A stretch of DNA of 64,000 nucleotides from Nostoc sp. CMAA1605 (GTDB lineage: Bacteria > Cyanobacteriota > Cyanobacteriia > Cyanobacteriales > Nostocaceae): assembly GCF_021596505.1 (NCBI RefSeq), contig NZ_PJIZ01000011.1, forward strand, positions 1 to 64,000, given 5' to 3'. The notes under the pieces were generated by a model that did not search any database, was not told the DNA's origin, and saw only the letters and a list, made by a program, of their open reading frames with translations. Both the position numbers and the translations under genes were made by a program. Shown in pieces: positions 57,401 through 64,000 of this stretch. Positions within the stretch are counted from its first letter, which is position 1. Every line of letters starts with the position of its first letter.

Positions 57401-57654
57401 TGTACTATAATTTAGCGATCGCTCTGTGCCAATTACTTGATAATGACCCTTTACTTGGACAACCTCAACCAAATTTAAGTTTTACTGGCACGCTGAATAT
57501 TGTTCGTCGTGCTTTGCCTAAATTCCAACGGCTCCAAATTGAAGAATTTCCCTTTTTTTCACCTGGCTGAAGCGCGAAATTTTGGATGAGCTGATCCCAG
57601 CGCCTGTTCGATTAGCATCTCGCAGAGAAGGTGGAAGCAATCCTCGTGTTGTTA
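57401..57654 (+). pseudogene. Transposase remnant (IS4-like), interrupted by an IS5-type element
   Basis: The plus strand encodes LCQLLDNDPLLGQPQPNLSF and TLNIVRRALPKFQRLQIEEF, then, after a frameshift in a T7 run at about 57550-57556, WLKREILDELIPAPVRLASR and NPRVVR. This resembles the N-terminal region of a transposase, most like the IS4 group (family uncertain). It is cut at TA 57653-57654 by the IS5-type element; a stretch after 58568 may be its continuation. Confidence 0.6.
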
Positions 57655-58566
57655 GAGGGTGTTTGAAAAGTTTTGAAGGGTGAAAATTTATGCCAGTCGC
57701 TTCGCCATGACGCGAATCATGGCAAGATAAATAAAAGTCTCCGATGTTTCGGGTAATAGCTCATAGTCTCTAACTAATCGCCGACATCCCATCAACCATC
57801 CAAAAGTTCGTTCTACTACCCAACGTTTTTTGAGTACGGTAAAGCCCTTAGTTTGTTGTGGTCGCAGAACTACCTGCACAATCCAACGGCAAAAGTCCAT
57901 TACCCACTGCATGAATGGCTCGCCATCAAAACCACCGTCCACCCAAATAGTGGTCAATCGACAGACTTGGTTGTGAGATTTTTTAACCTGTTTGAGAACT
58001 TGTTTGCCTCCTTCACGTTCACCGACATTGGCCGCAGTAACCAAGACCCGTAACACTAACCCCAAGGTATCAACTGTGATAAATCGCTTGCGCCCCTTGA
58101 TTTTCTTACCTGCATCGTAGCCTACGGCTTTCTGCACCATTGCAGCAGTTTTCACACTTTGACTGTCGATAATTGCCTCGGATGGACTCGGATGACGTTC
58201 AATATCAATTCTCGTCCACTCTCGTAAACTATCATGGATGTTCAACCAAGTTCCGTCTTTACGCCAGTTGCGGAAATATGTATAAACTGTCTGCCAGGGG
58301 GGAAAATCACCAGGTAAGGCTCGCCATCGTACTCCTTCTACCAGGATATAAAAGATGGCATTCAAAATTTCCCACATATCAACTTCGCGAGGACGGCCAC
58401 CTCTTTTTGCTTCTGGAATTAAATCAGTAATAAGTTCATATTGAACACGGCTCAGGTTACTGGGGTATGCTTTACTCATGTCACTCTCTCGGTGCTGTGT
58501 TTTTCACTATTCGCAGCTTACACTGAGAGAGTTTTTTTACAAACTACCCGACTTTTCAAACAACCT
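57655..58566. mobile_element. Complete IS5-family insertion sequence, 912 bp
   Basis: Terminal inverted repeats GAGGGTGTTTGAAAAG (left) and the complement of GAGGTTGTTTGAAAAG (right), one mismatch in 16, flanked by TA on both sides. It carries one intact transposase gene on the minus strand and has landed inside an older transposase relic. Confidence 0.87.
57688..58479 (-). CDS. IS5-family transposase
   Basis: A 263-residue DDE transposase in a single frame. N-terminal domain MSKAYPSNLSRVQYELI and RPREVDMWEILNAIFYILVE, then the catalytic residues: Asp in AIIDSQSVKTA, Asp in TIWVDGGFDGEPF and Glu in VVERTFGWLMGCRRL. Length and motifs are those of an active enzyme. It is inside matched TIRs, so the element may still be mobile. 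Confidence 0.92.
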   Translation of the reverse strand: MSKAYPSNLSRVQYELITDLIPEAKRGGRPREVDMWEILNAIFYILVEGVRWRALPGDFPPWQTVYTYFRNWRKDGTWLNIHDSLREWTRIDIERHPSPSEAIIDSQSVKTAAMVQKAVGYDAGKKIKGRKRFITVDTLGLVLRVLVTAANVGEREGGKQVLKQVKKSHNQVCRLTTIWVDGGFDGEPFMQWVMDFCRWIVQVVLRPQQTKGFTVLKKRWVVERTFGWLMGCRRLVRDYELLPETSETFIYLAMIRVMAKRLA

Positions 58567-58822
58567 CTAAGATGCTCACCTGCTTGGTCTATGGGAAATA
58601 TCGTTTTGCCATACCCAATGCACTTAGGTCAAGAAGTGATAGAGGATCACCTGTGTGTACTTGGTGCATAATACATAAAAAATGCTACACATCCGAAATT
58701 TGAACGTACAAAAACAATCTATCTTGACAATCGCATCGTTATTTGTACACGCAAATTTTCGCGTAGAAGAAGCTTTCAACACATGATATCTTTAATCATG
58801 CTTTATTATTGACTTGAAATGA
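58567..58822. other. Post-IS intergenic stretch
   Basis: It starts with a possible continuation of the interrupted transposase relic (to about 58670), then AT-rich DNA leading to the convergent end of the phosphoesterase operon. Nothing else recognised. Confidence 0.4.
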
Positions 58823-59536
58823 TTAACTTACACCATAGCGAACAGTTCTAAATTCTACATGATTAGTTGTAGGAGTATAGAGAGTGTATTTTGCTTCCCC
58901 TGGTGTTCTTCCCACATTTCCCACACCGATGACTTGGCGTGGTGATATGTTTACAGTTTGAGGAGATAGTTGTCTATCAAGAGTAGTCACAGATGTAGTA
59001 ACTGCGCCAGTTTCTAGCTGATATTGAAAGGCTAAACCAGAACGCCCACAAAATAGAGTATTTGCTTGCATTCTTGATAAGCGGTCAAGTATTGTAATTG
59101 GTGCAGTATTGGGTGTTAATTCTTCATCTATAGATAGAGTTGTACCGTGGATTAGTAAACAATCTAGTTCAAAAAAACCAAAATCTAAATTTCTTAGCCA
59201 TTGTACTGTTTGACGAGAAACAGAATCCCAAAGTAGTTTTACTGTTTCGCCGCCATATTTTGCTATTAAATCATCTGTTTCCCCAGTAGCACCCAAACCA
59301 TGCAAAATTAAACACTGTTCTTCCCACCAACCTTTACAAACAAGGGGTTCTAATTCACCAAGGCGTGGGTTCAGCACTCTTTCTACTAATTTTTCTACTT
59401 CTAGATTTGGCCCTATTAAATCACCCAAAATATATACAGCTTCAATTTGATTAATTTGGCGTTTAATATCTGCCAACACAGCTTCATAAGCTAATAAATT
59501 ACCTTCTATTCCGCTTAAAATAGCCCACTTATTCAT
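58823..59536 (-). CDS. Degenerate calcineurin-like phosphoesterase
   Basis: A 237-residue paralogue of the next gene upstream, recognisable by SGIEGNLLAYEAVL (versus SCIHGNYEALDAVL), ILGDLIGPN (versus CLGDLVGYGP), LIHGTTL (versus FHGSP) and LFCGRSGLAF (versus LFCGHTHVPY). The metal-binding His of the first motif is replaced by Glu and both His of GHTH by Arg and Gly, so classical di-metal catalysis is unlikely. It may act as a regulatory partner of the intact enzyme. Third gene of the operon, 101 bases after the second. Confidence 0.75.
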   Translation of the reverse strand: MNKWAILSGIEGNLLAYEAVLADIKRQINQIEAVYILGDLIGPNLEVEKLVERVLNPRLGELEPLVCKGWWEEQCLILHGLGATGETDDLIAKYGGETVKLLWDSVSRQTVQWLRNLDFGFFELDCLLIHGTTLSIDEELTPNTAPITILDRLSRMQANTLFCGRSGLAFQYQLETGAVTTSVTTLDRQLSPQTVNISPRQVIGVGNVGRTPGEAKYTLYTPTTNHVEFRTVRYGVS

Positions 59537-59637
59537 TTAAATTTTCACTCTTAGAGATTAGTAAACTAAATAATAGGAAAAAAGCAAAGCAGTAAAAAAA
59601 TATTTATATTCTACCTTTCACCTTTTGCCTTTTTACT

Positions 59638-60450
59638 TTACCTAGTACAAACATGAGTTGGATCATCAGCCCTTTCTGCATATTCCAAACCTTGGGCTAA
59701 ACGCCAAGCGAAAATTGCAGGTAAACCTTTTTCGATGATGGCTGCACAGGTTTTTTGATAGTTGTAAGGTACTTCGCGTAAACTTACTTCTTGAGTGTCG
59801 GTGTCATAAATTACATAAGTGGCGTTGGGTCGTCCATGTCGGGGTTCACCAACTGAACCAACATTGATAATTCGCTTTAAAGGTGCAGAAAATTTTATTT
59901 CTTTACTGTCTATTCCTACACCTTCTACCCGTACTTGTAGGCTACCAGCTTCTAAATTACGGATATAAGGTACATGAGTGTGACCACAAAATAATACATC
60001 TGCATCCGCAGAAATAACTCGTTCTAAAGCAGCAAACGCATCTAGTTCTGGTAATAAATATTCGTGGTTACTTTGGGGGCTACCATGAAAGAAAACTAGG
60101 TTATCTAAATTTAAGCCGTGGGGTAATTGAGCTAGAAAATCACGGTTTTCTGGATGTAGTTCTTGATGTGTCCATTCATGGGCGATTTTACCGCGTTTTT
60201 CAGCTAACAAGGAAGGATAACTACACTCACAAGAGTTTAAACCTTCAACAATATCCTCATCCCAACAACCGACACAGGTAGGAATATCAAGAGAACGAAT
60301 TTGTGTAACTACTGCATTGGGATATGGCCCATATCCTACTAAATCACCTAAACAAAAGATTTTTTCGGCTTTTTGTTGGTCAATATCTAGCAAGACTGCA
60401 TCTAATGCTTCATAGTTACCATGTATGCAGGACATAACTGCTATTTTCAC
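59638..60450 (-). CDS. Calcineurin-like metallophosphoesterase (YfcE/MJ0936-like)
   Basis: A 270-residue enzyme with the phosphoesterase motifs in order: SCIHGNYEALDAVL, CLGDLVGYGP, VGCWDEDI (GNHD-equivalent, unusual), VFFHGSPQS and FCGHTHVPY. It probably hydrolyses phosphodiesters or phosphomonoesters with two metal ions; the substrate is unknown. The C-tail has a Cys and a His (DDPTHVCTR). The start overlaps the stop of the CobW-like gene by 4 bases, a sign of translational coupling. Confidence 0.82.
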   Translation of the reverse strand: MKIAVMSCIHGNYEALDAVLLDIDQQKAEKIFCLGDLVGYGPYPNAVVTQIRSLDIPTCVGCWDEDIVEGLNSCECSYPSLLAEKRGKIAHEWTHQELHPENRDFLAQLPHGLNLDNLVFFHGSPQSNHEYLLPELDAFAALERVISADADVLFCGHTHVPYIRNLEAGSLQVRVEGVGIDSKEIKFSAPLKRIINVGSVGEPRHGRPNATYVIYDTDTQEVSLREVPYNYQKTCAAIIEKGLPAIFAWRLAQGLEYAERADDPTHVCTR

Positions 60451-61223
60451 TCGATGTTCTCCTCTAGTAAAATTTGTTTAACTTGCTGTTGGTATTGTGT
60501 AATTGCCACTTCTGATAAATAGCAATCTTCTAAAGTTTGCTTCATTGCAGACTCATCTAAATTATTTCCCAATACCTCTAAACCACTAAATCTTTCTGGT
60601 CTACCTGCTAAATGGCGTGGTAAGTCTAATTCTAAAAACTCGGTTGTCGGTACACCAGCCACAAAATCTGCGTAGAGTGACCTACCATCAGCCACATCAA
60701 ACACTCCCTTGGCACGACTCACTTGACCGTAAGCACCATGAGTAATTTCATACCAAAATTCTTGTAAACTGTCTTCATCAATTACCTGTCCATTGCTGGG
60801 AACTCGCCACAGTCGATTAGAGATGATATTAGTATCGATGTCTGCACCTGGAATTATCTTATCTGCCCAAGCATGATACTCTGACTGTTGCAGTTTTGGT
60901 GGCAGAATAGCCAAAGATTGATAAGGTAAAGCATCTAAGATTGTCTCTACGCTAGTGAGTTCTAAATAAAAGCCTAATTCTATATAAGCAGCCTCGACTT
61001 TTGTCAGTTGTTGCAAAAACTCCGTTTCCTGTCCATCGTGAACAACCTTGATATGGGGAAAATCCGCCGCTAGGCGTGTCTGGTCAATGGGGACTTTTCC
61101 CGTGCCAGGACTAAAGTAAATTACGTTTACACTAGCAGATAGATTTTGTATTTGTTGGCAAATCCAAGTGGTTTTGCCACAGCCAGCCGGGCCAGCCACA
61201 ACAGTTATATTTGGTACACTCAT
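60447..61223 (-). CDS. CobW/COG0523-like P-loop GTPase
   Basis: A 258-residue protein with Walker A VVAGPAGCGKTTWI (Lys17) and an overall layout like a shortened CobW-family metallochaperone, with a C-terminal region around LDLPRHLAGRPERFSGLEV. The classical GCxxC metal motif of COG0523 proteins is absent, so metal handling is uncertain. It is first in a three-gene operon and is preceded by a Zur/Fur-like palindrome; metal-limitation control of the operon is inference from that. Confidence 0.68.
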   Translation of the reverse strand: MSVPNITVVAGPAGCGKTTWICQQIQNLSASVNVIYFSPGTGKVPIDQTRLAADFPHIKVVHDGQETEFLQQLTKVEAAYIELGFYLELTSVETILDALPYQSLAILPPKLQQSEYHAWADKIIPGADIDTNIISNRLWRVPSNGQVIDEDSLQEFWYEITHGAYGQVSRAKGVFDVADGRSLYADFVAGVPTTEFLELDLPRHLAGRPERFSGLEVLGNNLDESAMKQTLEDCYLSEVAITQYQQQVKQILLEENIE

Positions 61224-61230
61224 GGTTAAA

Positions 61231-61245
61231 TGATAATCATTTTCA
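61231..61245. promoter_or_regulatory. Candidate Zur/Fur box
   Basis: TGATAATCATTTTCA, a 7-1-7 palindrome with one mismatch to TGATAATNATTATCA, the form described for cyanobacterial Zur sites. It is 7 bases upstream of the CobW-like start codon, where a bound repressor would block initiation. Confidence 0.6.
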
Positions 61246-61261
61246 TAGATTTTGAAAAGTC

Positions 61262-61405
61262 ATTAGTCATAGGGCATTGGGCATTGGGCATTGGGCATTG
61301 AGGTAAAACCTACCTTGTCTACCTTGTTACCTATTCCCCATTCCCCATTCCCTATTCCCCATTCCCCATTCCCCATTCCCCATTCCCCATTCCCCATTCT
61401 CCGTT
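61262..61405. repeat. GGGCATT and CCCCATTC repeats
   Basis: Four GGGCATT units, then about ten CCCCATTC units, between the divergent CobW-like gene and dapB. They separate the Zur-like box from the dapB promoter. Confidence 0.85.
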
Positions 61406-61490
61406 CCCCAATTTGACAAAAAACTAGCAACGGACACACTAAAGTCTCTACAATAATTCCCTGTTGATTAAAATAACTATAGTTGTAATT

Positions 61491-62327
61491 ATGACGAATC
61501 AAGCTCCTATTCCAGTAATTGTCAATGGTGCGGCTGGCAAAATGGGTCGTGAGGTAGTGAAGGCGGTAGCACAAGCACCTGATTTAAATCTAATGGGTGC
61601 AATTGACCGCAGTGCAGAACATCAGGGTAAAGATGCGGGAGAATTAGCGGGTTTAGCAGAACCTTTGGAAGTTCCTATCACTGACCAGTTAGAACCGATG
61701 TTGGGGTATGTGGCTGGAGAAAGACAGGGGCCGCCTGGGGTGATTGTAGATTTTACTCATCCTGATTCAGTTTACGATAATGTGCGGAGTGCGATCGCCT
61801 ATGGAATTCGTCCTGTAGTGGGGACAACGGGGTTAAGTCCAGAACAACTGCAAAATTTAGCAGATTTTGCCGAAAAAGCTAGTACAGGTTGTTTAGTAAT
61901 TCCTAACTTTTCCATTGGGATGGTTCTTCTCCAACAAGCTGCAATTACCGCTTCCCAGTATTTTGACCATGTGGAAATTATCGAACTGCATCACAACCAA
62001 AAAGCCGACGCACCTAGCGGGACAGCGATTCAAACTGCTCAATTACTAGCTCAAATGGGTAAAACATTTAACCCAGCAATTGTGGAAGAAACGGAGAAAA
62101 TCCCAGGTGCTAGAGGTAGTTTAGCGGAGGAAGGGATTAGAATACATAGTGTGCGCCTACCTGGACTGATAGCCCATCAGGAAGTGATTTTTGGCGCAGC
62201 CGGACAAATTTATACTTTACGCCATGATACCAGCGATCGCGCCTGCTATATGCCAGGAGTCTTACTAGCGATTCGCAAAGTTTTACAGTTAAAGTCATTG
62301 GTGTATGGCTTAGAAAAAATTCTGTGA
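61491..62327 (+). CDS. dapB: 4-Hydroxy-tetrahydrodipicolinate reductase
   Basis: A 278-residue NAD(P)H-dependent enzyme of lysine/diaminopimelate synthesis. The Rossmann motif is [16 protein letters not shown], the catalytic motif [15 protein letters not shown] (His-His and Lys), and [12 protein letters not shown] lies between. ATG 61491 (MTNQAPIP) is chosen; the in-frame TTG at 61464 adds nine non-conserved residues. Intact. Confidence 0.95.
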   Translation: MTNQAPIPVIVNGAAGKMGREVVKAVAQAPDLNLMGAIDRSAEHQGKDAGELAGLAEPLEVPITDQLEPMLGYVAGERQGPPGVIVDFTHPDSVYDNVRSAIAYGIRPVVGTTGLSPEQLQNLADFAEKASTGCLVIPNFSIGMVLLQQAAITASQYFDHVEIIELHHNQKADAPSGTAIQTAQLLAQMGKTFNPAIVEETEKIPGARGSLAEEGIRIHSVRLPGLIAHQEVIFGAAGQIYTLRHDTSDRACYMPGVLLAIRKVLQLKSLVYGLEKIL

Positions 62328-62332
62328 GACAG

Positions 62333-62516
62333 TCAATAGTCAACAGTCAATAGTCAACAGTCAACAGTCAATAGTCACAACTCATTACTCATTACTCAGC
62401 ACGGGCTAAACGCCGCGCTACCGCTAACAGCACTCACCACTCACCATCGGCTAAACGCCGCGCTACCGCTAACAGCACTCACCACTCACCACTCACCACT
62501 CATTACTCAGCACTAT
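62333..62516. repeat. Heptamers and a duplicated dispersed element
   Basis: TAGTCAA/CAGTCAA heptamers, then two copies of the element CTAAACGCCGCGCTACCGCT (62405 and 62452) separated by ACTCACC heptamers. The reverse complement of this element also lies between aar and ado at about 11586. Confidence 0.85.
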
Positions 62517-62517
62517 T

Positions 62518-63210
62518 ATGCTTGTCCCACTGACTCGCCAGAAATTTGAACAACTCATTCCTTTGATTGCGACTGGCCCACAGTACAAGTATTACTGGGG
62601 GAAGTTTGCTAATTTTTTGCAGCGTCTGTTGATTTCTGTAGTAGTCGTAGCTGTAATTCTGTTGGTAAAAGTGCTGTTTCGGCTGGTAACTAGCCCTATA
62701 TTATTTTTTGTGGGAGTGGTTGCTGCACTGTTTTGGCTATGGTATCCCATATTTCAAGCTAGTATCCGCAATATCAAATGTCGTCGTTACAAATATAGTG
62801 GGTTTTTTCGGGGTCGAATTCTTGATTGGTGGATTACAGAAAAGTTAATCGGCAAACAAGAAACCGTCAACAGTAAAGGCGAATTGGTGATTGTGGAAAA
62901 TCGAGAAAAACGCATTAATATCGAGGTTGGTGATGATACAGGATTTAGTGTTGAGTTAGAAGCACCACTACGTCCCTTTCACAAAGAAATTGTCCGTGGA
63001 CAAATAGCCGAAATGATTGTGATGTCAAATAGTCCAGATTTGAGTAGCATTGAAGACTTTAGTGATGTGTATATTCCCAGTCGTAACCTCTGGGTTAGCG
63101 ATTATCCTTACATCAGAAGAGATTTCTTTGACGGAGTCAGCAGTCGTTTACGAGAAAACCGACAACCAAGAAGACAAAACTCCCGTCGTCCTCGTCGGAG
63201 TAGGGAATGA
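62518..63210 (+). CDS. Cyanobacterial membrane protein of unknown function
   Basis: A 230-residue protein with two adjacent transmembrane helices (about 36-55 and 60-80), a soluble region (~95-190, IDWW, INIEVGDDTGFSVELEAPLRPF) and a highly basic C-tail (RENRQPRRQNSRRPRRSRE). Relatives in cyanobacteria are sometimes labelled phosphate permease, which the sequence does not support. The ATG directly follows ACTCACC heptamers. The basic tail may bind acidic lipids or nucleic acid. Confidence 0.6.
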   Translation: MLVPLTRQKFEQLIPLIATGPQYKYYWGKFANFLQRLLISVVVVAVILLVKVLFRLVTSPILFFVGVVAALFWLWYPIFQASIRNIKCRRYKYSGFFRGRILDWWITEKLIGKQETVNSKGELVIVENREKRINIEVGDDTGFSVELEAPLRPFHKEIVRGQIAEMIVMSNSPDLSSIEDFSDVYIPSRNLWVSDYPYIRRDFFDGVSSRLRENRQPRRQNSRRPRRSRE

Positions 63211-63211
63211 G

Positions 63212-63300
63212 GACAAGGGGCAGGGTGTAGAGGGCAGGGGGAAAAGCGCATCTCAAAATAATCTATCTCCCTTGCTCCCTGCTCCTTGTCTCCCTGCCTC
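63212..63300. repeat. GGCAGGGGG and TCCCTGC-type repeats
   Basis: Short G-rich and C-rich units between convergent genes, with weak hairpin potential. Confidence 0.6.
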
Positions 63301-63303
63301 TTC

Positions 63304-63999
63304 TTACCTATCGTAATAGACTCTGGCGTTACCGAAACCGCGATCGCGAACGATATTATTCCAACTTTCGGCTTCGGTGCGCTGTCTAAAAGGCCCTATG
63401 GCTACGTGTGGGCCTAGCGGTTGTCTTTTTTCTGCGACTAAACCATATAATCCTGTAACCTGTCTGACTTGATTGGCAACTATTGATAAATCTTGTGGTT
63501 TCGTGGGAATAGTTACGTAATACCTGGATTTACTACCGACGTTACCAGGATTGCCATTTCCAGGATTCGAGGGGATTTGTTGTCCATCACTGACAATTCT
63601 TGCACCATAAACTCCAATAGCATTGAGTTGTCTAACTCGTTGTTGTGCATTGCCTTGTTCATTAAATACCCCAGATTGAATCACAGAACGACCATTTAAT
63701 TGGCGAAAATATGCGCTGGGTTCAACATTTTGGCGGATTTGTTGCAAAGTCCACTCACTGTTGCTTTCAACGTAAACTGAGTAGCGTTGAAAACTTTGGT
63801 TGTAAGGATACTGTTCTTGTTGGTATTGATTAAAAAATTCTACGGGCTGATTTTGTGCGTAGTCTGGTGGGGGTGGTAAATTTTCTAAGACAGTTTGAGA
63901 CAGCAGTATTTCATTACTTTTGCTGATTTGTCCCTGGGCGGGATGAGTAAGCAATAATAGACAACTACCTAAGAAGACAGACATGATAGGTAATTTCAT
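63304..63999 (-). CDS. Exported protein with SPOR-like C-terminal region
   Basis: A 231-residue protein with a signal peptide (residues 1-~23: MKLPIMSVFLGSCLLLL, cleavage near AQG). Two SPOR-like halves: YSVYVESNSEWTLQQIRQNV...SVIQSGVFNEQGNAQQRVRQL and YYVTIPTKPQDLSIVANQVRQV...VAIGPFRQRTEAESWNNIV. SPOR domains bind denuded peptidoglycan at division sites; here the exact function is unknown. It begins one base from the window edge, so an upstream start cannot be excluded. Confidence 0.7.
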   Translation of the reverse strand: MKLPIMSVFLGSCLLLLTHPAQGQISKSNEILLSQTVLENLPPPPDYAQNQPVEFFNQYQQEQYPYNQSFQRYSVYVESNSEWTLQQIRQNVEPSAYFRQLNGRSVIQSGVFNEQGNAQQRVRQLNAIGVYGARIVSDGQQIPSNPGNGNPGNVGSKSRYYVTIPTKPQDLSIVANQVRQVTGLYGLVAEKRQPLGPHVAIGPFRQRTEAESWNNIVRDRGFGNARVYYDR

Positions 64000-64000
64000 G

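Overview
The window looks like chromosome of a filamentous, probably heterocyst-forming cyanobacterium of the Nostoc/Anabaena group. Evidence: the octamer GCGATCGC (HIP1) is scattered throughout; intergenic spaces are full of short tandem heptamers such as ACTCAGC, ACTCACC, CAATTCG and TTCAAAA; two photosystem I psaK genes are present; the acyl-ACP reductase / aldehyde-deformylating oxygenase pair for alkane synthesis is present; and there is a CyaC-type hybrid kinase/adenylate cyclase. The species call is inference.

Layout. 0-20 kb is mostly housekeeping: orphan HTH protein, Rieske oxygenase, YbjN protein, lipoate ligase, HD phosphohydrolase, site-2 protease, psaK x2, trpF, folE, SDR, accA, aar, ado, sugar ABC permease, a small Cys-tailed protein, a TpsA-type adhesin, a PAS/GAF histidine kinase, tRNA-Lys(CTT) and a Uma2 protein. 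20.4-32.9 kb is a complete type I-D CRISPR-Cas locus: divergent WYL regulator, cas3, cas10d, csc2, csc1, cas6, cas4, cas1, cas2 and an array of 18 repeats and 17 spacers. 33-50 kb carries two half-size GDT1 manganese exporters, a GNAT, an XPB helicase/Bax1-nuclease pair, a hybrid kinase, a YqiA-type hydrolase, hisC, a second GNAT, cyaC, a TonB-like protein and tRNA-Gly(TCC).

50.5-58.7 kb is a scrambled accessory island. It contains transposase relics, an intact IS5-type element, three pieces of an effector-associated-type domain, a frameshifted formylglycine-enzyme-like protein, a truncated SF1 helicase/PLD gene, a PLD-SF2 helicase and an HsdS remnant. This is the debris of one or more conflict or restriction systems. 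58.8-61.2 kb is a small operon (two calcineurin-like proteins and a CobW-like GTPase) behind a Zur/Fur-like palindrome. dapB, a membrane protein and a SPOR-like protein close the window.

The most notable signal is a miniature inverted-repeat element (TIR AGTAGAACG, TA target duplication) present in three full copies. Each sits exactly in the stop codon of a neighbouring gene, one of them between cas1 and cas2. In every case the target TA plus the first TIR base rebuilds TAA, and the distal TA plus the next base gives the presumed original stop. Second is a possible inversion in the accessory island that split one effector-associated-domain gene into halves on opposite strands. Third is a structured, poly-T-tailed candidate small RNA near 44.6 kb with two hairpins showing the same GTTGAA loop.
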